A DNA stretch of 42,915 nucleotides from Chromatiales bacterium (lineage in GTDB: Bacteria > Pseudomonadota > Gammaproteobacteria > Steroidobacterales > GCA-2729495), in the NCBI GenBank assembly GCA_002729875.1, contig PBZD01000111.1:1-42915 (forward strand). The letters are read 5' to 3'. The notes under the pieces were generated by a model. It saw only the letters and a list, made by a program, of their open reading frames with translations, was not told the DNA's origin and did no database searches. Position 1 is the first letter of the stretch, and each line of letters begins with the position of its first letter. Below are positions 35,867 to 42,915 of the stretch, piece by piece. Position numbers and translations under genes: made by a program.

Positions 35867-37237
35867 ATGTCAAATTCAGAACAGATAGTTGAAGTTATGC
35901 CGGAAGGCAGCCTGGAGGTATTGTCTCAGCATGAGGTCGAACGCTTGCAAAGCGTAGCGACAGGTCCACAGCATGAAATCTTGCGGCGATGTGCACTGGC
36001 CGTTTTGAACGTGGGCAGCATCACAGACAACGTGCGTGAAGTTTTTGAAGCCTTCTCGAGGTTTGATGTTCGTATTATTCAGCAGGAACGTGGAATCAAG
36101 CTTGCATTAACTGAGCCGCCGGTCAATGCATTTGTAGATGGGCAAATGATTCGGGGGATTCGGGAATTATTGTTTGCAGTGGTGCGCGATATTGTCTTTT
36201 TAAGCAGTGAAGCAGAGCACGCACAGCAACTTGATTTCACCACCAGCGATGGAGTTACCAACGCTATCTTCTGTATTTTGCGTAATGCCGGTGTTTTCCG
36301 CTTGCCTGCTGACCCAAATCTTGTCGTATGTTGGGGAGGCCACGCAATCAATCGTGAAGAGTATGAGTATTCGAAGGAGGTCGGTTATCAACTGGGGTTA
36401 CGATTATTAAGTGTTTGTACAGGTTGTGGGTCCGGTGCAATGAAGGGTCCCATGAAGGGTGTGACGATTGCTCATGCCAAGCAAAGGATCAGTAACGGCC
36501 GGTATATTGGCCTTACTGAGCCGGATATCATTGCTGCAGAGTCTCCAAACCCGATCGTAAACCAGTTGGTCATCCTGCCGGACATGGAGAAGCGACTCGA
36601 GGCCTTTCTGCGTATTGCGCATGGCATCGTGATTTTTCCGGGTGGTGCGGGCACAGCTGAAGAAATACTGTATTTGCTTGGAGTCTTGTTGCATCCGGAC
36701 AATATTGACATGCCCTTCCCGATTGTGATGACCGGGCCTGAATCATCTGCAGAGTATTTTAAGCAGATAGATGAATTTATTGGCGCTACTCTCGGCTCAG
36801 ATGCGCAACAGTTTTATCGAATTGAGATAGGTGACCCGATACGGGTTGCACAGATAGTGGCTGATGAGATCAGTACTGTTAAATCCGTTCGCCAGTCTGA
36901 GCAGGATGCTTTTTATTTTAATTGGCGACTGAAGATAGAACACTCTTTCCAGCGGCCTTTTGTTGTTACCCATGAAAGTATGGCCAAACTTGATCTTGGA
37001 AAACATCAGAAAGGGCATGAACTGGCATTAAATTTGCGCCGGGCCTTTTCCGGGGTGGTTACCGGGAATATAAAAGAGCACGGTTTACGTGCGATAGAGA
37101 AACATGGTCCCTTCGAAATAAATGGGGACAAAGATATTATGTTGCGCCTTGATGCATTGTTGTCTGCATTTGTTCAGCAGCAGCGTATGCGTTTGCCGGG
37201 TACGGTTTATCAGCCATGTTATCAGCTTAATATCTAG
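35867..37237 (+). CDS. ppnN: Nucleotide 5'-monophosphate nucleosidase PpnN (YgdH)
   Basis: The 456-residue protein has the LOG-family signature PGGAGTAEEILYLLG (near 263-277), with an N-terminal DUF4478-like and a C-terminal DUF3412-like extension as in E. coli PpnN. The enzyme splits purine and pyrimidine monophosphates into base and ribose-5-phosphate and is activated by (p)ppGpp in E. coli. TGCGSGAMKGPMKG near 185-198 is the conserved substrate loop. It starts 46 bp after the L,D-transpeptidase; ribosome site weak. Confidence 0.93.
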   Translation: MSNSEQIVEVMPEGSLEVLSQHEVERLQSVATGPQHEILRRCALAVLNVGSITDNVREVFEAFSRFDVRIIQQERGIKLALTEPPVNAFVDGQMIRGIRELLFAVVRDIVFLSSEAEHAQQLDFTTSDGVTNAIFCILRNAGVFRLPADPNLVVCWGGHAINREEYEYSKEVGYQLGLRLLSVCTGCGSGAMKGPMKGVTIAHAKQRISNGRYIGLTEPDIIAAESPNPIVNQLVILPDMEKRLEAFLRIAHGIVIFPGGAGTAEEILYLLGVLLHPDNIDMPFPIVMTGPESSAEYFKQIDEFIGATLGSDAQQFYRIEIGDPIRVAQIVADEISTVKSVRQSEQDAFYFNWRLKIEHSFQRPFVVTHESMAKLDLGKHQKGHELALNLRRAFSGVVTGNIKEHGLRAIEKHGPFEINGDKDIMLRLDALLSAFVQQQRMRLPGTVYQPCYQLNI

Positions 37238-37341
37238 CCACTGTAGAGAATCAAGTGAGCTATGTCGCAAAACTTTTATATAATCATAGTGTTAAATCAA
37301 TCTGTCTGTGATGTAGTTCATAGCAAATTTGTATTCCAATC

Positions 37342-37371
37342 CCTACTCTGTAGTCACAGTAACAGAGTAGG
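37342..37371 (+). promoter_or_regulatory. Perfect 10-bp hairpin covering the ribosome binding site of the next gene
   Basis: CCTACTCTGT (37342-37351), a 10-nt loop and ACAGAGTAGG (37362-37371) form a perfect inverted repeat. The right arm contains the only ribosome-site-like sequence (GTAGG) 8 bp before ATG 37380. As RNA it would hide the site; as DNA it could bind a dimeric repressor. Confidence 0.6.
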
Positions 37372-37379
37372 CAAACCTG

Positions 37380-37664
37380 ATGAACGAACATAAATATAAT
37401 TCACTCGCAAAAGAGTATTCCAATGGCTTTCCAAATCGGAATGAACCGAAGCGTTACAAATCCGATGTTATAGACAAGCATGAGAAAGGCCTGGTCTCTG
37501 CAGATGGAAAAGATATTAGCGGCTGGGAGGCTTATCGCCGCTGGTTGACCCGCGTACAAACTCCGGAAAAGCAGCGAACTCCCCTGGATCCCGGGCTGTA
37601 TACCTGGAAAGGCTACCGAAATTGGTCCGATCATGTTCGGCGCGAATGGGATGCAAAGGACTAG
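37380..37664 (+). CDS. Small hypothetical protein with a duplicated W-x2-YR-x-W-x3-V motif
   Basis: The 94-residue protein is soluble, rich in K, R, W and Y, and not recognised. Its C-terminal half contains two similar stretches, GWEAYRRWLTRVQ (about 48-60) and TWKGYRNWSDHVR (about 75-87), sharing W-x-x-Y-R-x-W-x-x-x-V. No signal peptide or membrane segment is seen. GTAGG upstream is buried in a perfect hairpin (37342-37371). It follows ppnN by 142 bp and is probably a separate unit. Codon use looks normal for the window. Confidence 0.65.
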   Translation: MNEHKYNSLAKEYSNGFPNRNEPKRYKSDVIDKHEKGLVSADGKDISGWEAYRRWLTRVQTPEKQRTPLDPGLYTWKGYRNWSDHVRREWDAKD

Positions 37665-37672
37665 AGAATTCT

Positions 37673-37703
37673 GTTCTTATTCATGATTTATTGCGTTAAG
37701 AAC
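37673..37703. repeat. 7-bp inverted repeat after the small hypothetical gene
   Basis: GTTCTTA (37673-37679) and TAAGAAC (37697-37703) with a 17-bp loop. No clear T run follows, so a terminator role is doubtful. Confidence 0.35.
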
Positions 37704-37761
37704 AATGATCTTGTTTGGTAACCAGAAAAAATTTTCACGTAATACTTATATCAAGAAGACT

Positions 37762-37947
37762 ATGGCAAAAATTAATTATTGCGAAACTGAGTTTGCTAAT
37801 GAATATACTCTACGTCGGCGTGCATGGATTGCCAAGGCGCTGGATAGCGTCCGCCGAAGATTAGCAGAAGGAAACAGTGACTTTTATTTCTCTGAAGAGC
37901 GGCCAAAATCTTATCTGCGTGTCGTGGATTCAGACGATGTGTGCTGA
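37762..37947 (+). CDS. Small hypothetical protein
   Basis: The 61-residue protein starts MAKINYCETEF and is not recognised. It is helical in the middle (TLRRRAWIAKALDSVRRRL), charged and soluble. ATG 37762 with AAGAAG 4-9 bp upstream is preferred to an upstream in-frame ATG at 37705 that lacks a ribosome site. It lies in the same direction as the 94-residue gene, 97 bp on, and may be co-transcribed. Confidence 0.5.
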   Translation: MAKINYCETEFANEYTLRRRAWIAKALDSVRRRLAEGNSDFYFSEERPKSYLRVVDSDDVC

Positions 37948-38364
37948 TGGGGTGGATCCCCAAGCTTCCGGATAACATCAATAGTTCCCCGCTGGGCTCG
38001 CTTCGGCTCTGATCCGGTTATCACGGCTGGATCTTATTGCGCCTGTCAGAGACGAGCTCGGGTGCTGCGGCACTGACTGCCAGTGCTACGATTCACCTGT
38101 TGGTAATAGCCATTTATGGTGGCCTGTGCCTGTTTAAAGGCGCTCGACAGGGCTTTTCCCCGCTGCCAACGCCCCCCGTATGGTTTGTTTTCCGGGCTGA
38201 ATGCCCGCCCATACCCTCTTTTCCAGTCCCGGCAAGGTCCATATCATGCTCCATTAAATGGCCAAGGGTTGAAATTTGGCAGGGCGATCCCCATATTCTG
38301 CTCGCACCCTGGCCCGGTTTGCGCGGGTACAGGCTTTTTTAGCTGAATCTGGTGAAAAATTGAC
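37948..38364. other. 417-bp interval before htpG
   Basis: Apart from the sigma-32 promoter (38269-38296) and a short CCATT-A-AATGG palindrome (near 38250-38260), nothing is recognised. An open frame at 38037-38342 runs over the promoter and has no ribosome site, so it is not called. Confidence 0.4.
38269..38296 (+). promoter_or_regulatory. Sigma-32 heat-shock promoter of htpG
   Basis: TTGAAA (38269-38274), a 14-bp spacer and CCCCATAT (38289-38296) match the sigma-32 consensus almost perfectly. The start of transcription would be near 38303, leaving a leader of about 60 nt. No CIRCE repeat is present, so unlike groESL this gene seems to have sigma-32 control only. Confidence 0.85.
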
Positions 38365-40302
38365 ATGACAACAGCAACGGCCAGCGAAACACATGGCTTT
38401 CAGGCAGAAGTTAAACAACTTCTGCACCTGATGATCCACTCCCTGTATAGCAATCGGGAGATATTTCTACGTGAATTGATTTCCAATGCATCAGATGCAG
38501 CGGATAAATTGCGATTTGAGGCCATCGCAGATGAAAAACTGCTCGAAGACAATGCTGATCTAAGAATCCGCATCGATTTTGACTCCGAGAGCAAAACTAT
38601 CAGCATTACCGATAATGGTATCGGTATGAGCCGCGATGACGTCATTCAGCAGTTGGGCACCATCGCGCGCTCGGGAACCAGCGAATTCCTGACGGCAATG
38701 TCCGCTGATTCGCAAAAGGATGCGAATCTGATCGGCCGGTTCGGCGTTGGATTTTATTCGGCATTCATCGTTGCCAGCAAAGTTGAAGTTTTTACCCGTC
38801 GGGCCGGTGCTCCGGTGAGTGATGGCGTGCACTGGGTTTCTGATGGCGATGGTGAGTTTACGATTGAAACAATGGATCGTGAAGAGCGCGGCACTACAGT
38901 TTTGTTGCATTTGCGTGAAGATGCGCAGGAGTATGCAGATGACCTTCGCCTGCGTAACCTGGTCCGCAAGTATTCCGACCATATTGCCTTTCAGGTCGAA
39001 ATGAAGACCGTGCCGGTAGCCGGTGAAGAGAAACCAGCTGATGAGGCTGAAGCTGAAGCTGATGATGTTGAAGAAGCTGAGATTGTTCCGGACTATGAGT
39101 CGGTTAATACAGCCAAGGCACTTTGGACACGGCCTCGTACCGATGTATCAGATGATGAGTATCGTGAGTTCTACAAACATATTTCCCATGACTTTCAAGA
39201 GCCGCTGCTTTGGAGCCATAACCGCGTCGAAGGCAAACGTGAGTACACAAGCCTGCTTTATCTCCCGGCCAAGCCGCCGTTCGATCTGTGGAACCGGGAA
39301 TCACCGCGCGGATTGAAGCTCTACGTACAGCGTGTATTTATCATGGATGAGGCTGAGCAGTTTCTGCCGTTATATCTGCGTTTCGTCCGCGGCATTATTG
39401 ATTCGAATGATCTGTCGCTGAACGTGTCACGAGAACTGTTGCAGCAGGATGAAACGGTTGAAGCCATTAAAGGTGCGCTGACCAAGCGGATACTGGATAT
39501 GCTTGGCAAGCTGGCGTCCGGAGATGCTGAAAAATACCAGGGTTTCTGGAATGAGTTCGGTCGTGTCATCAAGGAGGGGACTGCTGAAGATACTGCAAAT
39601 AGTGAAAAGGTAGCTGGTCTGCTGCGCTTTGCGACGACACATACAGATAATGAGCTGCAGGATCAGTCATTGGCCGATTATGTCTCCCGGTTACAGGAAG
39701 GTCAGGATAAAATTTATTACGTAACGGCTGATAATCACAAATCAGCCAGCGCGAGTCCACACCTTGAGGTATTCCGTAAGAAGGGCATCGAAGTTTTATT
39801 GCTATCCGATCCGATTGATGAATGGGTAATGGGCCATCTGCGTGAATTTGATGGTAAGGAGCTACGTGATATTCGCCGCGGTGAACTGGATCTCGGTGAT
39901 AAGGAGGACCAGGATAAAGAAGAGCAGGATGATGGTGAGCATAAGGTCTTCCTCGATCGTCTCCGTGAGCAACTCAAGGATGAAGTCGAGGAGGTTCGTT
40001 TGACCGACCGGCTGACTGATTCGCCTGCCTGCCTGGCGATTGGTGAATATGACATGGGCGCCCAGATGCGCAAGATTATCGAGTCTTCGGGTCAGAGTAT
40101 TCCGGAGAGCAAGCCGATATTTGAAATCAATGCCGAGCATCCATTGATTGTGCGGCTCGATGCAGAGCAGGATGAACAACGTTTTGGCGATCTGGCAACT
40201 GTCTTGCTTGATCAGGCACGATTGTCGGAAGGTCAACAGTTGAGCGACCCCGGGGCGTATGCCACCAGGTTGAATCGGTTACTGCTGGAGCTTAGTGGCT
40301 AG
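38365..40302 (+). CDS. htpG: Chaperone HtpG (Hsp90)
   Basis: The 645-residue Hsp90 has the GHKL ATPase domain with [14 protein letters not shown] and DNGIGM, the GVGFYSAF lid, the middle domain with FYKHISHDF and [17 protein letters not shown], and a C-terminal dimer domain. An acidic, alanine/glutamate-rich linker near 217-238 and a second acidic insert near 511-525 ([14 protein letters not shown]) make it about 20 residues longer than the E. coli protein. It is an ATP-driven folding helper. The stop at 40300-40302 lies inside GCTAGGC, one base from an integron core box. Confidence 0.97.
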   Translation: MTTATASETHGFQAEVKQLLHLMIHSLYSNREIFLRELISNASDAADKLRFEAIADEKLLEDNADLRIRIDFDSESKTISITDNGIGMSRDDVIQQLGTIARSGTSEFLTAMSADSQKDANLIGRFGVGFYSAFIVASKVEVFTRRAGAPVSDGVHWVSDGDGEFTIETMDREERGTTVLLHLREDAQEYADDLRLRNLVRKYSDHIAFQVEMKTVPVAGEEKPADEAEAEADDVEEAEIVPDYESVNTAKALWTRPRTDVSDDEYREFYKHISHDFQEPLLWSHNRVEGKREYTSLLYLPAKPPFDLWNRESPRGLKLYVQRVFIMDEAEQFLPLYLRFVRGIIDSNDLSLNVSRELLQQDETVEAIKGALTKRILDMLGKLASGDAEKYQGFWNEFGRVIKEGTAEDTANSEKVAGLLRFATTHTDNELQDQSLADYVSRLQEGQDKIYYVTADNHKSASASPHLEVFRKKGIEVLLLSDPIDEWVMGHLREFDGKELRDIRRGELDLGDKEDQDKEEQDDGEHKVFLDRLREQLKDEVEEVRLTDRLTDSPACLAIGEYDMGAQMRKIIESSGQSIPESKPIFEINAEHPLIVRLDAEQDEQRFGDLATVLLDQARLSEGQQLSDPGAYATRLNRLLLELSG

Positions 40303-40393
40303 GCGGAGCAGTCAGGAGGCAGGTTTAGCTGCCATTCCTGGTTTATTCCTGTTCTTCCCGTACGGCATTTTGTGGGGGATGTTGGCTGGCCTG

Positions 40394-40400
40394 GTTAGGC
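40394..40400. other. Lone integron core box (GTTAGGC) near the htpG end
   Basis: GTTAGGCGGC matches the starts of the other sites, but no partner box of the form RYYYAAC exists in the 90 bp to its left; that stretch has no AAC at all. It may be a decayed terminal attC or the remnant of an insertion site. Confidence 0.45.
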
Positions 40401-40423
40401 GGCAATAGCTCCATCTTGTTTCG

Positions 40424-41008
40424 CTATAAGTATTGCATTAGGACAATATTCCTAAAATTTACTGTCAGAGAATCTCCGCCAAGAAAGCAAATCGGTTTCT
40501 CAATAGGCATAAAGATCTTTTTACTTTTTAAATCTTTGACTGACACAATAATGCCCTCCCCACCGATCCATTGAACCTTAAACCCCACATCCTGATCGCT
40601 TCGGAAAGTGGCGAACGCCTGCTTGTGATTCTTTATTTTTCCGTTTTGCCACCTTTCTAAATCGGCTGCTAATGTTGAGACACCAGAATATCGGAACCTT
40701 ATAAGCCCCCAGTAATCTTGTGACCTATTTGTGCATCCTATCGATACACTTGGCATATGACCGACACGGAAACCCTTTTCAGCCTCAATTATAGAAAATC
40801 TCCCTGATACCTCGCCGTTGATTGGGGTGAGTTCAAAAATCTCAAATAGTTGCTTTCCATCTTCCGCAACAATATCAATTGAATCGATTTTCTTAACTAC
40901 ATTTCTGTTTTCTGTATTGAGTAAATTCGATTCAGTTGCAGCACATCCTAAAATGCCTAATACAGTTACGACACTTAGGCCAAACGATATGTGTGTGCTG
41001 TGTGTCAT
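40424..41008 (-). CDS. Cassette gene 1: predicted lipoprotein of unknown function
   Basis: The 194-residue protein begins with a signal peptide ending in the lipobox LGILGC (Cys22), so it should be lipid-anchored. The mature part is not recognised; it contains three further cysteines and a beta-rich pattern. It fills the interval between the core box at 40400 and the attC at 41034, with its start 26 bp from the latter. AT-rich codons set it apart from htpG. Cassette genes are usually promoterless; this one has little room for a promoter of its own. Confidence 0.7.
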   Translation of the reverse strand: MTHSTHISFGLSVVTVLGILGCAATESNLLNTENRNVVKKIDSIDIVAEDGKQLFEIFELTPINGEVSGRFSIIEAEKGFRVGHMPSVSIGCTNRSQDYWGLIRFRYSGVSTLAADLERWQNGKIKNHKQAFATFRSDQDVGFKVQWIGGEGIIVSVKDLKSKKIFMPIEKPICFLGGDSLTVNFRNIVLMQYL

Positions 41009-41033
41009 TTTGATACCAACTCAATACTGTGCC

Positions 41034-41111
41034 GCCTAATGCCTGCAACAGTGGTTGGCCGCCAGGCCGGTCCGGCGACCGAAGGGAGCGCACTGCTTGT
41101 GCTGGTTAGGC
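41034..41111. other. attC recombination site 1 (78 bp)
   Basis: Boxes GCCTAAT (41034-41040) and GTTAGGC (41105-41111) bound an imperfect palindrome: GCAACAGTG on the left pairs with CACTGCTTG on the right, leaving one unpaired base, the extrahelical base seen in attC sites. The centre holds further short stems (CGGTC-CGGC-GACCG). The outer 19 bp on the right are identical to those of site 2. Confidence 0.78.
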
Positions 41112-41112
41112 A

Positions 41113-41976
41113 TCAGTTGGGTGGTGTCATTTCCGAGACGAATCCTTTCCAGTTTTCTGTGTCGAGAATCTCGGGAACCTGTTCTTCGAACTGCACGAGC
41201 ACGCCCGGTGGCAGGTCATCGAGTTTTGCTACTTTCGTGCCATATCCTCGCACCACCGTGCCGCCAGGTTGGTCACCCATCTCCATCCACGGTTGCCACT
41301 CGGTTTTGTTCTGCAACTGCGCATGCACCGGTGCCGACGGTAAATCCGGGTTTTGCATATCGGCCAGTGTCGCCGAGTAGGTCATAAATGAATTCGTAAA
41401 TCGGGTTTTCTTCGGATCCGTAAAGCTCGGGGAAGATTCGATTGATTGAGTCGCAAGAAACACCCGGTCACCGATGACATCTAGTGGCAGTGGATTGGGG
41501 TCGTAGCCCATCACTGTGAACTTTTCCTTGTCATACCCACGGGGCACTGGACCAAGGCGGAAATTCCGCGCCGGAATAGCCTTACCGGTTAGTGGATGAT
41601 CGAACGTTTCGATGAGATCGTAGCTGTCGATGCCTGTGTAGCAACCAGCTTCGTACTTGAGCAATTGATAGACGTCATTGCCCTGCGGTTCCCATTTGTC
41701 GATCAGCAGGTTGTTCATGGTAAACAGCGGTACGAAATTACCTGCGTTGAGATCGGCATATATATTCAGTCGATAAAAGGAAACCACGGTCTCCTTGGCG
41801 AGGCTACCTACCAGTTTCACGTGCGCACGCAAAGCTTCGACAGGATCGGAAAAATCCGGTACGAAAGAACGTTGCGCCTCAGCGGATGCAACGCCCTGGA
41901 GAGTCGCGTAAAGCGCTGCGCCGGTTGCGCCCAAGAGTAAGGTTCGGCGAGTTAGGGATGAGTGGACATGCGACAT
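41113..41976 (-). CDS. Cassette gene 2: Tat-exported DUF1838 family protein
   Basis: The 287-residue protein begins with a twin-arginine signal (TRRTLLLGATGAAL, about 9-22, cleaved near ASAEA). The mature part has the traits of DUF1838: YRLNIYADLNAG-type beta strands, GCYTGIDSYDLIETF, RFTNSFMTYSA and a WQPWMEMGDQPGG segment. The family's function is unknown. GGAGG lies 9 bp ahead of the start. The stop codon ends one base from the GTTAGGC box of attC 1, and the start is 78 bp from attC 2, so the gene fills one cassette. Confidence 0.78.
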   Translation of the reverse strand: MSHVHSSLTRRTLLLGATGAALYATLQGVASAEAQRSFVPDFSDPVEALRAHVKLVGSLAKETVVSFYRLNIYADLNAGNFVPLFTMNNLLIDKWEPQGNDVYQLLKYEAGCYTGIDSYDLIETFDHPLTGKAIPARNFRLGPVPRGYDKEKFTVMGYDPNPLPLDVIGDRVFLATQSIESSPSFTDPKKTRFTNSFMTYSATLADMQNPDLPSAPVHAQLQNKTEWQPWMEMGDQPGGTVVRGYGTKVAKLDDLPPGVLVQFEEQVPEILDTENWKGFVSEMTPPN

Positions 41977-42020
41977 CGAGAAGCCTCCGGAGCGGTTAAA
42001 GTCAACACTTTATAGCATCA

Positions 42021-42060
42021 ATTAGGCGGATGAGGTGCCAAAGACTCTGGTGCCGCCTAA
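42021..42060. repeat. 8-bp inverted repeat next to attC 2 (TTAGGCGG / CCGCCTAA)
   Basis: TTAGGCGG (42021-42028) and CCGCCTAA (42053-42060) are perfect complements. The right arm overlaps the outer box of attC 2, and the left arm copies the TTAGGCGG seen at cassette starts. It may be a relic of another recombination event. Confidence 0.5.
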
Positions 42061-42150
42061 CGCCCACAACAAGGGCGTTTGAGGCGGCAGACGTTTTGCG
42101 GCAGCGAAACGACTGGCGGGTCAAACGTCCGCTGCTTGTGCTGGTTAGGC
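42055..42150. other. attC recombination site 2 (96 bp)
   Basis: GCCTAAC (42055-42061) and GTTAGGC (42144-42150) are perfect complements. Inside, CACAACAAG faces CTTGTG, then CGTTTGA pairs with TCAAACG, and CGTTT pairs with AAACG near the tip, a nested palindrome as expected of attC. CTGCTTGTGCTGGTTAGGC on the right is shared with site 1. Confidence 0.83.
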
Positions 42151-42206
42151 GGCGACGGGCTACGCACTATAGTTACTGCCACTCAAAACTGAATGCAATT
42201 GTTCTT

Positions 42207-42890
42207 TTAAGTGTTTTTCCACTTCGATCTCATCTTTTCACGATATTCGGTTGCTGCTTCTGCGCCGCCTTTCGAATAAGCGATCTTTTCTTCCTTATTA
42301 CACTGTGGGCAATAAGATCTATTTTCCCGTTTACCGTACTCAAACGCAGAGTTCGGATGCCATTTTCCACAGATAGAACAAGCTTTCCCATTTTCTTGAT
42401 TCGTATCCTCTTGGGCCATTTTGATATCCTCGGTTAGCTTGTCCGGTTCCCTATCATTCTCAGGTTTATTGGAATCAGGAACAAATGTTGCGCCACACTT
42501 GCTACAAGACCATTCATCTCGATAGCTGAAATAGTCTGCCATGGCAGCGAGGAACCACAAACCCGAAACAACAAAACCAAACCACGACCAAAAACCGAAA
42601 GAATCATTTTCACCACGAAATATGAATATGGTTATGGGGACAATAATTGCCGGCCAGAAGGGTAATGGCTCTGCCTCTTGAGCTTTTAAGCTTTGTCGTT
42701 TGCCTGAATGAGACCCGCCACCAAACCAAACACGGGGGCGAGCCTTGCCTGCGAACCCAAAACTGAAGCCCCGGCTGGAGCTCCTACCCGAATAGGTGGA
42801 CGTGCCAGATTTATGGACTACCTCACGACGTCTCACTGCGGTAGAGCTGCAACTCGGGCACTTGATTGGAGTTTTCCATTTGGCTCTCAT
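42207..42890 (-). CDS. Cassette gene 3: zinc-ribbon membrane protein of unknown function
   Basis: The 227-residue protein has several cysteine pairs: CPSC (11-14), CSKC (133-136), CSIC and CPQC in the C-terminal third. Two membrane helices sit in the middle (about 77-91 and 98-117). A Ser/Gly/Arg-rich stretch lies before them. Not recognised. Its stop is 57 bp from attC 2 and its start 25 bp from the right edge, so its far attC, if any, lies outside. AT-rich codon use resembles cassette gene 1. Confidence 0.65.
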   Translation of the reverse strand: MRAKWKTPIKCPSCSSTAVRRREVVHKSGTSTYSGRSSSRGFSFGFAGKARPRVWFGGGSHSGKRQSLKAQEAEPLPFWPAIIVPITIFIFRGENDSFGFWSWFGFVVSGLWFLAAMADYFSYRDEWSCSKCGATFVPDSNKPENDREPDKLTEDIKMAQEDTNQENGKACSICGKWHPNSAFEYGKRENRSYCPQCNKEEKIAYSKGGAEAATEYREKMRSKWKNT

Positions 42891-42915
42891 GTTTCCGTCG
42901 CTTTAGTCTTGCAGG

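Larger units (their letters stand above)
40394..42915. mobile_element. Integron gene-cassette array (partial; no integrase in the window)
   Basis: Beginning just after htpG, GTTAGGC core boxes occur at 40394-40400, 41105-41111 and 42144-42150. The last two close complete attC sites with GCCTAAT or GCCTAAC at the other end. Between them lie single, unrelated, leftward genes, each filling its interval. This is the layout of an integron cassette array. No intI gene is seen, so it is either the far end of an array reaching past the right edge or an integrase-less cluster. Cassette genes differ in character from the housekeeping genes to the left. Confidence 0.75.

Noticed and set aside
38037..38342. 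Plus-strand frame of 101 codons with a possible membrane helix
   Set aside because: Begins with TTG without a ribosome site and runs over the htpG sigma-32 promoter and leader.
42030..42437. Plus-strand frame of 135 codons across attC 2
   Set aside because: Runs through the recombination site and opposite cassette gene 3; no ribosome site.

Overview
The window is a chromosomal segment of a non-enteric gammaproteobacterium of medium GC content. Evidence for this is a run of housekeeping gene orders typical of that class: rhlB divergent from trxA-rho; cutA-dsbD; aroQ-accB-accC-prmA-(DUF3426)-dusB-fis-purH-purD; groES-groEL; glnE; an LPS patch (GT9, kdkA, lpxL-type acyltransferase); and htpG. 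I cannot place it in a genus from sequence alone.

Layout. 1-566 is the start of a 5-oxoprolinase-type gene running off the left edge. 618-1516 is an Atl (alkyltransferase-like) gene overlapping a small alpha/beta hydrolase. 1596-6466 is a leftward operon otsB / GH15 hydrolase / otsA / glk that could both build and recycle trehalose. 6467-7115 has no protein gene but holds what looks like a sigma-54-driven small RNA on the minus strand: a GG-N10-GC promoter, no start codon, an ARN repeat, a C9 run and a strong terminator. Two 17-bp TGTAA-N6-TCGACA elements lie upstream of it, exactly 100 bp apart. 7116-9132 carries a DUF465 protein, cysQ and the nucleotidase yrfG. 9156-12526 is rhlB facing away from trxA-rho. 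12688-24122 is the long leftward block from cutA to purD. 24291-26482 is the heat-shock groESL unit with a sigma-32 promoter, a CIRCE-like operator and a terminator. 26579-29744 holds glnE and a CHCC zinc-finger gene. 29777-32624 is LPS biosynthesis. 33183-37237 carries a four-LysM lytic transglycosylase overlapping an L,D-transpeptidase gene, then ppnN. 37380-37947 has two small unrecognised genes, the first behind a perfect hairpin that buries its ribosome binding site. 38269-40302 is htpG with a near-consensus sigma-32 promoter.

From about 40300 to the right edge the character changes. Three unrelated leftward genes (a lipoprotein, a Tat-exported DUF1838 protein and a zinc-ribbon membrane protein) are separated by two imperfect palindromes bounded by GCCTAA[C/T] and GTTAGGC. 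These are attC recombination sites, so this is a piece of an integron gene-cassette array abutting htpG. No integrase gene is in the window. The array either continues to an integrase beyond the right edge or is an integrase-less cassette cluster.

The most novel items are the sigma-54 small RNA with its paired upstream elements, the cassette array, the hairpin-masked start of the 94-residue protein, and the arginine-rich N-terminal extension of Rho that is translationally coupled to thioredoxin.
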